Program-made: the position numbers and the translations under genes
Notes under the pieces: model-generated
Told to the model about the DNA's origin: nothing
The model's input: only the letters and a program-made list of their open reading frames with translations
Databases searched by the model: none
Part shown: positions 8,816 to 17,911 of the stretch, in pieces
How positions within the stretch are numbered: position 1 is the first letter of the stretch
How the letters are laid out: each line of letters begins with the position of its first letter
Source of the DNA: Psychrobacter immobilis
GTDB taxonomy: Bacteria; Pseudomonadota; Gammaproteobacteria; Pseudomonadales; Moraxellaceae
Assembly: GCF_904846235.1 (NCBI RefSeq)
Contig: NZ_CAJGZN010000006.1
Location: 1-64,000 of the forward strand
Direction of reading: 5' to 3'
Length of the DNA: 64,000 nucleotides

Positions 8816-9200
8816 GATAATCCTTAGCGATATTTTTTTCGTTAGTGTCATATAGTGACGATTAACGCTCTTTTATCATTTATTTTGGCAGTGTGTCTGT
8901 ATAGATATATCTATATAAGTATACTCATATCATATGCCGAGCCTATCATCGAATTCTCACAGCCATGTGACACCCTGTGTAATTATTGCGAATAAAAACA
9001 CAGGCTATCAAATCAAATATCCATAAGCATTTATACTGCAGATTCTAGCCATAATAACTATATACTTTGTGGCTCTAGCTTGATAGTCAGCCCATAATGA
9101 GCTGACCATTTTTAAACCATCAATCTTTAGAACCATCAATACTTATGGTTAAACTGTCAACGTTATAGTTTGGCTTCATGAAGGCATCGTTAAAGCTTCG
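8816..9200. other. Intergenic region with a 16-base palindrome
   Basis: This AT-rich region holds the promoter of the small secreted protein. TATAGATATATCTATA at 8900-8915 is a perfect palindrome about 85 bases upstream of that start and could be an operator. AACCATCAAT occurs twice, at 9115-9124 and 9131-9140. I see no gene and no strong terminator. Confidence 0.4.
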
Positions 9201-10514
9201 TTAGGACTTAGGTTCGCTGTTACTGTCTTCATACTGTTCATCATCGCTGAGCTTCATGCCCAAACGCTCTACCCGTCTATCCATCATCTGACGAGCCAAG
9301 GCCTGCATGTCTTCGACGCGGTCTATCTCATCAACAATCTCAAGACCTAACAATGTCTCAAACACATCTTCTAACGTGACCAAGCCTTTAACTTCACCAT
9401 ATTCGCCGACTGTAATCGCAATATGAATACGGTTTTTTAGCATCAACTCTAACAAGTCAAACAGCTTCATTTTAGAGAAGACAAAAGTGATGTCGCGCTG
9501 AAATTGCGTCAACGGCTTGTGCATAGCATGGTTAACTTTAGCCAGTAGCATGTCGGTTTTTAGGACAAAACCTGTAATGTTATCCAAATCACCATCATAG
9601 ATTGGCAAGCGAGAAAACGTCAGCTTTGGACGATCAACCAATACCTCAGCGACGGTCTTATTCTCTTCGAACGCGAGCATCACCGAGCGCGGTGTCATGA
9701 TATCTTCGACTTTAATAGCGCCAAACGCGAGCAAGTTACGAATGATACGCGACTCTAGTGGGTCAATTTGTCCTGACTCTTCACCGATACTAGCAAGAGC
9801 AGCAAATTCGCGGCGGCTAAATGTTTGCGGTTCTTTACCACGAACCAATAGTTTCGTCAGACGCTCTGAGAACCAGATTAACGGGTATAGCAGCAGGATG
9901 ATGCCACGAACGAAATAAGCAACCAAACCACTTAATTGACGCCAGTAAACTGTACCCAAAGTTTTTGGGATAATCTCAGACAAGAATAAGATAGCAAGCG
10001 TCATGAGGGCAGAAAACAGACCAAACCACGCACTACCAAATACGATCGTGGCCTGTGCACCCGCACCGATAGAGCCGAGTGTATGGGCAACCGTATTTAA
10101 GGTTAAAATAGCGGCTAGTGACTGATCAATATTGTCCACTTTCAGGCTTTTAAGCATTTCTGCTTTTTTGGGACTGGTTTCTTGCACATCCGCAATAAAC
10201 GATGGCGTCATGCTTAGCAAAACAGACTCTGCTAATGAACAGACGAAAGAGACACCAATAGCAAGTAAGACAAAAAATATCAACAGAGAAACGCTAAGCG
10301 CAGTTGGTGCTGCCGCCTCGCTGGATGTTGATACAGCACCAGCTGCCCACACTGCCTGCGGTAGCATAAGAATTGCCAATGCAGATAGTGCTGAAAAAGA
10401 AGTATAACCAAATCGAGAACTAGTAGTCATTCTCGGGGGAGGTTCTGCAGATGCGTCTTTACGATGAGCGCGCGGACGACATAAACGAGGTACAAACATA
10501 AAAGTGGTGAACAA
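9201..10514 (-). CDS. CNNM/DUF21 membrane protein with paired CBS domains (CorC/HlyC-related)
   Basis: The protein has a CNNM transmembrane domain (three to four helices, about 70-230) with the typical SEIIPKTLGTVYWRQ segment, and then two CBS domains (about 255-390) starting with KVEDIMTPRSVM. The C-terminal CorC/HlyC transporter-associated domain appears to be absent; the end is a short acidic tail. Family members are linked to divalent cation (magnesium, cobalt) efflux or homeostasis. The start is uncertain: the longest frame opens at a TTG (10514), with ATGs at 10499 and 10430, none with a strong ribosome-binding site. It is a single gene divergent from yajC. Confidence 0.85.
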   Translation of the reverse strand: MFTTFMFVPRLCRPRAHRKDASAEPPPRMTTSSRFGYTSFSALSALAILMLPQAVWAAGAVSTSSEAAAPTALSVSLLIFFVLLAIGVSFVCSLAESVLLSMTPSFIADVQETSPKKAEMLKSLKVDNIDQSLAAILTLNTVAHTLGSIGAGAQATIVFGSAWFGLFSALMTLAILFLSEIIPKTLGTVYWRQLSGLVAYFVRGIILLLYPLIWFSERLTKLLVRGKEPQTFSRREFAALASIGEESGQIDPLESRIIRNLLAFGAIKVEDIMTPRSVMLAFEENKTVAEVLVDRPKLTFSRLPIYDGDLDNITGFVLKTDMLLAKVNHAMHKPLTQFQRDITFVFSKMKLFDLLELMLKNRIHIAITVGEYGEVKGLVTLEDVFETLLGLEIVDEIDRVEDMQALARQMMDRRVERLGMKLSDDEQYEDSNSEPKS

Positions 10515-11046
10515 GTTAGGTAACCTAAAAAGAGTAAAAGGAAGATAATGTCATGAGCAATTTATATTGATTTTTAGATTATCTTTAACAAAGTAATAAA
10601 AGACATCTGTCTATCGTATAAATAGTTACTCAAAGCTGATTTAATCGCTATTTCAAAGCCATACTATGCTTCAATAAGCCGTAATATGGTTCAATATGTA
10701 GCATACTAAATCCAGGCAATCATTGCCATTTGATAGTAGCATTGATGATACCATTTCACAATAAGTCACCATTTTTAAGTTTTTGTTTTTTGATGACTTT
10801 TATTGCCCTACTATTAACGGTTGTATGACGACATCTTTACTAGCCAATTCATGACAGCTATTTAGCCTGAGGCTTTATATAGATTATCTGAATATAGTAA
10901 AAACATTGTTGTCCTACCCATTGGCTGATAGTATGCCTTACGCTAAGAAAAACACGCTCAGCCTATGATTAACAGTTACCAAGTCTGGGATTTTTTGTTA
11001 CTATGCGTCTAATTTTATTATTGTCTATGACTTACTGAGAGATATT
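10515..11046. other. Divergent intergenic region between the CNNM gene and yajC
   Basis: About 530 bases of AT-rich DNA separate two divergent genes. An imperfect direct repeat, ATGCTTCAATA at 10666-10676 and ATGGTTCAATA at 10686-10696, is spaced by exactly 20 bases, or two helical turns. The queA and tgt genes that often precede yajC are absent. No RNA gene is evident. Confidence 0.4.
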
Positions 11047-11376
11047 ATGAGCTTATTTATTCAAGCTGCCCATGCTGCACCAGAGACTGCAGGTGCTGCA
11101 GGTCTATTCGGTCAGATTTTACTGCCTGTTGCGTTTTTTGCGATTTTTTACTTCTTGGTCATTCGCCCGCAGTCTAAGCGTACCAAAGAACACCGTGCCA
11201 TGGTTAACGCATTGACCGTGGGTAGTGAAATCATTTTCGCTGGTGGTTTAATGGGTCGTATCAAAGCAATCGAAGGCGATTATGCCGTTGTGAGCCTAAA
11301 CAACAATACTGACGTGAAAGTACAACGTGCTTCTGTTATTTCAGTATTGCCTGCTGGCACGATCGAAAGCGTCTAA
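11047..11376 (+). CDS. yajC: Preprotein translocase subunit YajC
   Basis: The 109-residue protein has one membrane helix (about 22-42) followed by the YajC signature IRPQSKRTKEH and a small basic soluble domain with GGLMGRIKAIEGDYAVV. YajC associates with SecD and SecF in the inner membrane and is an accessory of the holotranslocon. It precedes secD and secF in the same direction, as in most Proteobacteria, but two hairpins lie in the spacer, the second a strong terminator. It may therefore be transcribed partly apart from secDF. Confidence 0.95.
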   Translation: MSLFIQAAHAAPETAGAAGLFGQILLPVAFFAIFYFLVIRPQSKRTKEHRAMVNALTVGSEIIFAGGLMGRIKAIEGDYAVVSLNNNTDVKVQRASVISVLPAGTIESV

Positions 11377-11379
11377 TTA

Positions 11380-11411
11380 GAATGTTCACTAGCTTTTATT
11401 AGTGAACATTC
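11380..11411 (+). other. Perfect 12-base inverted repeat just after yajC
   Basis: GAATGTTCACTA at 11380-11391 pairs perfectly with TAGTGAACATTC at 11400-11411 around an 8-base loop. It starts 3 bases after the yajC stop and has no T-run. It probably caps the 3' end of the yajC transcript or works together with the next hairpin. Confidence 0.6.
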
Positions 11412-11442
11412 AATAGTCGTCACATTAATGAATGTAATGACT

Positions 11443-11476
11443 AAAAAATGACCGTATATGATTTACGGTCATTTTT
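11443..11476 (+). terminator. Rho-independent terminator after yajC
   Basis: AAAAATGACCGTA at 11444-11456 pairs with TACGGTCATTTTT at 11464-11476; the right arm ends in a T-run. The A-run on the left would allow it to act on the other strand too. It sits between yajC and secD. Confidence 0.85.
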
Positions 11477-11754
11477 CGCTATTAACACAGTAAGGTAAAA
11501 TTGCTATATAAATTAGGCTTACTGTTTAGATGTCCTATCTTTATCCAATCTAGCCCTATGATTTTTGGTGACCGGATAAACAGACATCTGTATTATTTGC
11601 TTTACTGTTTTATGCGTTACTATCATCGCGGATGATCGCAATGGTGCATGATGACGGCTGCTGAACATAGCACTCGACCGTTGCTATCGCTAACTTCCCA
11701 TCTGCTAACTTGTGGCCTACGTCGCCAGTCGTTTATCAACTTAAAGAAGTGATT

Positions 11755-13632
11755 ATGCAATATCCCGCTTGGAAATACTTACTAATTGCCGTCGTGCTAC
11801 TCGTTGCCGGTCTATATGCTGCCCCCAACCTTTACCCTGACGAACCTGCTGTGCAGATTACGAGCGCAGCCGCAGGAACTCAGCTATCTGAAGGCATCTT
11901 AACCGAGTCTCAAAGCTTACTCGAAGAGGCAGGTCTAGATAACCACGATGGTACGTTTGAGGGCAACAGCGCGCTGGTACGCCTCAACAACCCAGTCGAT
12001 CAGCTAAAAGCGCAAGAAGTGCTACGTCAAAACTTGGGCGAAGACTATGTGGTCGCTCTCAACTTAGCACAGACTACCCCGCAGTGGCTACGCGATATCG
12101 GTGCAAGACCGATGAAGCTTGGTCTCGATTTGCGTGGTGGTGTACGCTTTGTACTCGAAGTCGATATGGACAAGGCGCTTGAACAGCGTTTGACCAGTGC
12201 CAGTCGTGATATGCGACGTGAGCTACGTGCTGAGCGAGTAGCAATTAAAGGTATCAAGACCGAAGATCGCGGCGTGGTATTGCATTTTGCTGATACTGAT
12301 ACTCGTAACCGTGCCCAAAACGTATTACAAGGCTCAATGAGCAACACGTTTAACTTGCAGTCTTCTATTGATGATCAAGGTCCTGCATTGGTTTTATCGT
12401 ATAACGATGCGACACTTGACGAAATCAATAGCTACGCGGTCAACCAGAACTTAACGACTTTACGTAACCGTATTGCTGAGTTGGGTGTTACCGAAGCTTT
12501 GGTACAGTCGCAAGGTGCTAGCCGTATCGTCGTTGAGCTACCTGGTGTACAAGATACTGCTGAAGCAAAACGTGTGCTTGGTCGTACTGCAAACCTTGAG
12601 TTCCGTATGGTGGCAGAAGACGCCGATACCTATACTGGCGGCATACCTCCAGCAGGTACAGAGGCATTCCCATTCGAAACACTCGATGGTCCTCCTGTAT
12701 TGTTAGATCGTCAAGCGATTGTCACCGGGGACAAAGTAACCAACGCGCAAACTGGCTTGGATGAAAGCGGTCTACCTGAAGTAAGTATTACCTTGGACAG
12801 TGCTGGCGGTAAGCTTATGCAGAACGCCACACGTACAGCGGTTGGCCAACAGATGGCTGTATTGTTCATAGAAAACAAACAAAGAATCACTTACGAAGAA
12901 GATCCAGCGACTGGTGAGACGACTGAAGTACGCACACCTTACGCTGAAACCAAAGTCATCAACCGCGCCAACATTCAAGCGGTATTAGGTTCATCATTCC
13001 GTATTACTGGTCTAGATAGTAGTGCTGAAGCAGCTGAGCTTGCCCTATTGCTACGTTCAGGCGCACTTGCTGCACCGATGTACTTCGTAGAAGAGCGCAC
13101 TATTGGTCCATCACTCGGTCAAGAAAACATTGATAAAGGATTGTTCTCTACGCAAGTCGGCTATCTATTAGTCTTCGCGTTTATGATTATCTTCTATCGT
13201 CTGTTCGGTGTGATTGCCAACGTTGCGCTAGCCGTTAACGTTATTATTATCATTGCGATTATGTCAATTTTGGGTTCATCACTTACCCTACCGGGTATCG
13301 CAGGTATCGTTTTGACCATTGGTATGGCAGTTGATGCCAACGTGCTGATCTTTGAGCGAATACGAGAAGAGATTGCCAATGGCGTACGGCCAAAATCAGC
13401 CATTGTGGCAGGTTTCGATCGCGCATTTAGCAGTATTTTTGATGCCAACATTACAACCTTATTGGTCGCGTTTATCCTATTTGCGATTGGTACTGGTCCG
13501 ATTAAAGGCTTTGCGATTACGCTAGCTATTGGTATTGTCAGCTCGCTATTCACCGCTATTTTGGTGACACGTGCACTGGTACAAATTGCTTATGGTAAGC
13601 GTAAATCCATCAAAAGTCTGAGCATCGGTTAG
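11755..13632 (+). CDS. secD: Protein translocase subunit SecD
   Basis: SecD with SecF uses the proton gradient to support the late steps of SecYEG-dependent export. I start at the ATG at 11755 (625 residues), where the protein begins MQYPAWKYLLIAVVLL, a typical first helix; the frame is open 15 codons further up. Visible parts: TM1, the large periplasmic P1 region with GLDLRGGVRF and NRIAELGVTEALVQ, and the C-terminal five-helix RND-like bundle with IGPSLGQENIDKG and GMAVDANVLIFERI. The length agrees with E. coli SecD (615). It is followed after 9 bases by secF. Confidence 0.96.
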   Translation: MQYPAWKYLLIAVVLLVAGLYAAPNLYPDEPAVQITSAAAGTQLSEGILTESQSLLEEAGLDNHDGTFEGNSALVRLNNPVDQLKAQEVLRQNLGEDYVVALNLAQTTPQWLRDIGARPMKLGLDLRGGVRFVLEVDMDKALEQRLTSASRDMRRELRAERVAIKGIKTEDRGVVLHFADTDTRNRAQNVLQGSMSNTFNLQSSIDDQGPALVLSYNDATLDEINSYAVNQNLTTLRNRIAELGVTEALVQSQGASRIVVELPGVQDTAEAKRVLGRTANLEFRMVAEDADTYTGGIPPAGTEAFPFETLDGPPVLLDRQAIVTGDKVTNAQTGLDESGLPEVSITLDSAGGKLMQNATRTAVGQQMAVLFIENKQRITYEEDPATGETTEVRTPYAETKVINRANIQAVLGSSFRITGLDSSAEAAELALLLRSGALAAPMYFVEERTIGPSLGQENIDKGLFSTQVGYLLVFAFMIIFYRLFGVIANVALAVNVIIIIAIMSILGSSLTLPGIAGIVLTIGMAVDANVLIFERIREEIANGVRPKSAIVAGFDRAFSSIFDANITTLLVAFILFAIGTGPIKGFAITLAIGIVSSLFTAILVTRALVQIAYGKRKSIKSLSIG

Positions 13633-13641
13633 GAGAATATT

Positions 13642-14904
13642 ATGGCGATCGATAATAACAACCCTTTAGAACAGCAGAATAATCCTGATCGAAATGGCTC
13701 AAACGGTGACACGACCAATGCAAGTACGCGTCGCCGTAACAAACCGCGTCGTAATGGTAAAGGTAGCAATACTAAAACCAATAACCCTACTACCGCAAAG
13801 TCAGGCAAAAGCCCTAGTCGTCGCGGTGGTAAAGGTCAAAATGCTAAAGACAGTCAAGCACTGTCTACCGCTGTTGATTCTGACGTAATATCAGGTGACG
13901 CCGCTGATGATGCCGCAGCTGTTGCTGAAGGTGGCATCAAAGCGGTTGGTAACCAGCGTATCATTCCATTTATGAAGATAGAAAAGCCGATGGCACTACT
14001 ATCTTTATTTATGGTGATCGGTAGTATCATTGCTATCGCGGTAAATGGTCTGAACTTAGGCCTCGATTTCACTGGTGGTGTATCTGCTGATGTCCGTTAT
14101 GAGCAGCCTGTTGAGCAAGTTGCTGTTGTACAAGCGCTGGCAGACAATGGCTTCGATGATGCAGTTGTACAGTACCTAGGTACGCGTGAAGAGCTACTCG
14201 TACGTCTGCCCCCTCAGTCTGATAACGTCGATGGGCTAAGCGCAAATCTGACGCAAGCACTGGCATTACCTAGCAACACCGCTACGATTAGCAACGTAAA
14301 TATCATTGGTAGCCAAGTTGGTAATGAGGTTTATTTAAACTCAGTCATGGCATTGGTATTGGCACTGGTATGTATGCTTGGCTATGTTGCCCTACGCTTC
14401 CAGTTCAAACTGTCTTTAGGTGCTGTACTGTCACTGTTCCATGATGCCGTCGTAACCATTGGTGTATTTGCACTATTCGGCTTTCCGTTTGATTTGACGG
14501 TATTGGCTGCGGTATTGGCATTGATTGGTTATTCATTGAACGATACCATCGTTGTCTATGACCGTATCCGTGAAAACTTCCGCCGTGTTCGCGGAATTAC
14601 GCCTGAACAGACGATTGATTTGTCATTGACCGAGACGCTACGACGCACGATTATGACCATCTCAACTGTTCTATTGGTCGTATTGGCTATGCTATTCTTG
14701 GGCGGTGATGGATTATACTGGTTCTCAGTAGCTCTGTTTATTGGTTTGCTTGCGGGTACTTACTCATCGACTTATATCGCCAGCTCGATTCCGCTGCGCA
14801 TGGGTCTATCGCGTGATGACTTTATCGTAAAAGTAAAACCAGAGTTTGAAGAAGAAATCGTTACTTTCAACGATCCAAAAATGTTTGAGCAAGACAACGT
14901 CTAG
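13642..14904 (+). CDS. secF: Protein translocase subunit SecF with a long basic N-terminal extension
   Basis: SecF is the partner of SecD in the inner membrane. The core, from about residue 108, shows TM1, then GLDFTGGVSADV, a short periplasmic domain and the five-helix bundle with IGYSLNDTIVVYDRIREN. E. coli SecF is 323 residues; this protein has 420. The excess is a cytoplasmic N-terminal tail of about 105 residues: residues 1-70 are rich in Asn, Lys, Arg, Gly and Thr, then come about 20 more acidic residues. An AGGAGA box places the start at 13642, so the tail is real coding sequence. Its basic nature could suit contact with RNA, ribosomes or lipid, which is inference. Confidence 0.95.
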   Translation: MAIDNNNPLEQQNNPDRNGSNGDTTNASTRRRNKPRRNGKGSNTKTNNPTTAKSGKSPSRRGGKGQNAKDSQALSTAVDSDVISGDAADDAAAVAEGGIKAVGNQRIIPFMKIEKPMALLSLFMVIGSIIAIAVNGLNLGLDFTGGVSADVRYEQPVEQVAVVQALADNGFDDAVVQYLGTREELLVRLPPQSDNVDGLSANLTQALALPSNTATISNVNIIGSQVGNEVYLNSVMALVLALVCMLGYVALRFQFKLSLGAVLSLFHDAVVTIGVFALFGFPFDLTVLAAVLALIGYSLNDTIVVYDRIRENFRRVRGITPEQTIDLSLTETLRRTIMTISTVLLVVLAMLFLGGDGLYWFSVALFIGLLAGTYSSTYIASSIPLRMGLSRDDFIVKVKPEFEEEIVTFNDPKMFEQDNV

Positions 14905-14994
14905 TAAGGTATATTAGATGGATTGATACGTTGAACTAGCGTGTTATGACACTTTATATAATTACTGATTGCACAGATACAACGTTTAAATAAG

Positions 14995-15031
14995 AGCACC
15001 TGACTCATGAATAATGAGTCTAGGTGCTTTT
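14995..15031 (+). terminator. Rho-independent terminator after secF
   Basis: AGCACCTGACTCAT at 14995-15008 pairs with ATGAGTC (15014-15020) and AGGTGCT (15022-15028), with one bulged T, followed by TTT. It overlaps the upstream ATG of the longest MATE frame, which argues for the later MATE start at 15136. Confidence 0.8.
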
Positions 15032-15135
15032 GTCTTTATAGCTATTTTGTCTCTTATATTAAATGTCCTGCCTTACAGTTTTATTATCATTTAACGAATA
15101 CACCTCTTTATCGTTCACGCATAAACGAGTTACAC

Positions 15136-16542
15136 ATGTCAGCTAATTCAGCAACTTCTCACGCGATGCCACCTATTGACACAAGCTATAAGCGTATTGT
15201 CGCGATTGCATTGCCTGTGCTACTCGCCAATTTGGCTATGCCATTGCAGAGCGTTATTGATACGGCCATTGTCGGCAATATGAATGACACAGCGAAACTT
15301 GCTGGCATGGGTTTGGCCATACAGCTGCTATCGCTATTGCTTGTTAGCTTTAACTTTTTGCAGTATGCATCATCTGGACTTGCTGCGCAGGCATTGGGAC
15401 AACTGGCTAATAATACTAGCAATACACCAACCTTATCAGTGCCCATGCCTTTGCTGTCTATCTTACAACGCGCGTTACTATTGGCGTTTGTTATTGGAGC
15501 AATATTGCTACTCGCAAAACCATGGCTGATTGATTTTGGCTTAAAAGCACTGTCAGCCAATCCTGAAAGTGGACGCGCAGCGAAAACCTATTTAGACGTA
15601 CGCTTTTGGGGCGTGATCGCTGAGCTGATGAATTTTGCATTTATTGGTTGGTTTGCAGGACAAGGTAAGACACGTTATATGCTTTATCAGCAGGGCTTTA
15701 TTGCTGTACTTAATATCGTACTGACTCTGTTTTTTGTATTTGCAATGCAGATGGGATTAGCTGGTGTCGCACTAGGAACGACTATTGCATTTTGGTTTGG
15801 AATACTGATGGCATTATGGTTGAGCCTCAAACATTTAAAAATATCGTGGCCTGTATTATTCAAAGCGGATCGTCAGTATTTTACGAAAGAAAAGATGCTT
15901 AGGCTATTTTCTTTAAACAAAGATATTTTTGTACGTACTCTTATTTTAACGCTGAGCTTTGCTTGGATTACTCGACTATCTGCCCAAAGCGGTGACGTCA
16001 TACTGGCTGCCAATGCTATTTTATTGCAAGTATTAAGTATATCCGCCTTCGCTCTGGACGGCGTCGCTGTCTCTGCTGAAACCCTGAGTGGACAAGCTTC
16101 AGGGCGACGTGATTGGCCACGTTTTCGTATTATTGTGAAGCGTACAGGCGTGGTTAGTTATGGCCTTGCTATCATGTTGAGCGCCATTTGGTGGCTTTCG
16201 ATGCCTACGTATTTGGGATTGATGACCAATATTGATTCGGTATTTGCCCTCGCCTATGACTACCATTTATATGCCGTATTATTGCCTCTTGTCGGCGTTG
16301 GTGCCTATTGGTTGGATGGGATATTTTTCGGCTTGACGGCTGGTAGCGTGATCCGTAATGCGGCGCTGATACTGGCTGCCATTTTCTTCCCGTTAAGCTG
16401 GTTGCTCTATCATCAATGGGATATGACTGGTATTTGGCTTAGCGTGTGGTGTCTATTATTATTGAGACTAGTCATCCTAGGTGGGTTTTTGTACCGTGCT
16501 AATCAGACTGGCAGTTATGAGAAACTACAACCTGAAGCTTAG
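15136..16542 (+). CDS. MATE family efflux transporter (DinF-like)
   Basis: The protein of 468 residues from the ATG at 15136 has about twelve membrane helices in two similar halves, as in the MATE family of drug or metabolite/cation antiporters. Motifs such as IALPVLLANLAMPLQSVIDT in helix 1 and SGLAAQALGQ are typical of the DinF branch. An upstream ATG at 15007 would add 43 residues that look like no known MATE N-terminus and lie over the secF terminator, so I reject it. The substrate cannot be told from sequence. No regulator is next to it. Confidence 0.88.
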   Translation: MSANSATSHAMPPIDTSYKRIVAIALPVLLANLAMPLQSVIDTAIVGNMNDTAKLAGMGLAIQLLSLLLVSFNFLQYASSGLAAQALGQLANNTSNTPTLSVPMPLLSILQRALLLAFVIGAILLLAKPWLIDFGLKALSANPESGRAAKTYLDVRFWGVIAELMNFAFIGWFAGQGKTRYMLYQQGFIAVLNIVLTLFFVFAMQMGLAGVALGTTIAFWFGILMALWLSLKHLKISWPVLFKADRQYFTKEKMLRLFSLNKDIFVRTLILTLSFAWITRLSAQSGDVILAANAILLQVLSISAFALDGVAVSAETLSGQASGRRDWPRFRIIVKRTGVVSYGLAIMLSAIWWLSMPTYLGLMTNIDSVFALAYDYHLYAVLLPLVGVGAYWLDGIFFGLTAGSVIRNAALILAAIFFPLSWLLYHQWDMTGIWLSVWCLLLLRLVILGGFLYRANQTGSYEKLQPEA

Positions 16543-16712
16543 TTAGTTTTATATTATATTTGCTCTATCAATTTTCGATAGAACGTTTTTATTAAGCTCG
16601 TTTTGCACTTTTTAATTTTGCAGCAATACCGTTTGAATCAATAATTTTTATATCAATAATTTTTATATCAATAGATTTATAAAAATATCATAAGAAAAAT
16701 TTAGGATGTCAT

Positions 16713-17444
16713 GTGAATACTCATTCAAATGAATTAAGCCATCAACATGCAAACCGCTATCAATGGGCTGAGGGCTTTAAGAAAAGCTTGCCAGTTGCTA
16801 TGGGATATCTGCCTGCCGGTATTGCCTTTGGTGTACTCGCACAGGTAGCAGGTATCCCGATATGGGCAACGATTATGCTCAGTATCGTTCTCTATGCTGG
16901 TGCAGCTCAGTATGCTTGTTTACCAATGCTGAGCGCGGGCCTACCGATTGGCAATATCGCCACCAATATTGCGGCGATTAATCTACGTCATGTATTCTAT
17001 GGTATGCCGTTATTACAGTATTTACCAAAAAATAAGCTGGCCAAGACGTATTGTTTGTTTGCGTTGACCGACGAGACTTTTTCGATCATGACAAGCTTAC
17101 CAAATGAGTCACGACGAGCGCTGATACTTCCTATCAGCCTATTTAACCAAAGCTGGTGGGTACTGGCGAGTACGGTTGGCGTAATGATTGGTAGTACGCT
17201 CAGTGATTTGGTGCCAAATTTAGATTTTGCGTTGGTTTGCCTGTTTGCAATTCTGGCTTATGAGCAATTTCAAAGTATCAAACGCTACTTCCCGATTGGT
17301 ATTGCCATGCTTGGCTTAATCATTGCTTCGCTATTTACCAGTGACTGGTTGCTACTAGTAGCCATCACTATCTGCATGTTTATGATTTTGGTACGTGGGT
17401 TTTGGATAGAGCGTCAAAAGACGGGAGACTCTTATGACCAGTAG
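16713..17444 (+). CDS. azlC: AzlC family branched-chain amino acid export permease
   Basis: The 243-residue protein starts with GTG. It has several membrane helices and the AzlC features PVAMGYLPAGIAFGVLA and NLRHVFYGMPLL. AzlC and AzlD together form an exporter of branched-chain amino acids, or of their analogues, in the inner membrane. The azlD start overlaps the end of this gene by 11 bases, so the two are probably translationally coupled. No Lrp-like regulator lies nearby. Confidence 0.9.
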   Translation: MNTHSNELSHQHANRYQWAEGFKKSLPVAMGYLPAGIAFGVLAQVAGIPIWATIMLSIVLYAGAAQYACLPMLSAGLPIGNIATNIAAINLRHVFYGMPLLQYLPKNKLAKTYCLFALTDETFSIMTSLPNESRRALILPISLFNQSWWVLASTVGVMIGSTLSDLVPNLDFALVCLFAILAYEQFQSIKRYFPIGIAMLGLIIASLFTSDWLLLVAITICMFMILVRGFWIERQKTGDSYDQ

Positions 17445-17793
17445 TTATCTTATTTTTGCTACGCTTGCCATGGCAGCTGTGACCTTTATCACTCGTGCGC
17501 TACCCGCACTGATACCTAGAAAGCTACTCGATACACCTTGGCTACACCGATTAAATGAGAGTTTGCCATTATCAGTGATGGTACTGTTAATTTTAACTAG
17601 CCTCTCTTATCAAGACCTATCGACGACTGTTGCTTTAAGCGATACCGAGTTGCATCTATTAATGGCACAAGTCGGCGCACTTATTTTGGTATTGTTTATC
17701 TATCATATCAGCCGTCAGCTTTTGGTCAGTATGGTTGTCGGTATAGCAGCAATCAATGGTCTATTTTGGTTATTTAGCAGTTTTCTAGGCTAA
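17434..17793 (+). CDS. azlD: AzlD family branched-chain amino acid export partner
   Basis: This is a small protein of 119 residues with four predicted membrane helices. It contains the family motif TRALPALIPRK near the start and LPLSVMVLLIL. It is the usual partner of AzlC, overlaps azlC by 11 bases and precedes a strong terminator. The pair should form a two-gene operon. Confidence 0.9.
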   Translation: MTSSYLIFATLAMAAVTFITRALPALIPRKLLDTPWLHRLNESLPLSVMVLLILTSLSYQDLSTTVALSDTELHLLMAQVGALILVLFIYHISRQLLVSMVVGIAAINGLFWLFSSFLG

Positions 17794-17849
17794 AACTGTT
17801 TCGACCATTTATATAAACGTCAGTACCATTGGCTATATTTTAAACATAA

Positions 17850-17883
17850 AAAAGCTAGATTCATTCAGAATCTAGCTTTTTGT
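17850..17883. terminator. Bidirectional terminator between azlD and purF
   Basis: AAAGCTAGATTC at 17851-17862 pairs perfectly with GAATCTAGCTTT at 17868-17879 around ATTCA. Runs of A and T flank the stem on both sides. It serves the convergent azlCD and purF transcripts. Confidence 0.92.
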
Positions 17884-17911
17884 TATCTGAAAACAATGGC
17901 TTTAACTTAGC

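Noticed and set aside
10132..10407. 91-codon frame on the plus strand
   Set aside because: Antisense shadow within the CNNM gene, no family resemblance.
15007..15135. Upstream start for the MATE transporter
   Set aside because: The ATG sits in the secF terminator hairpin and the extra 43 residues match no MATE N-terminus.
15186..15560. 124-codon antisense frame
   Set aside because: Lies within the MATE gene, opposite its first helices; no start signals.
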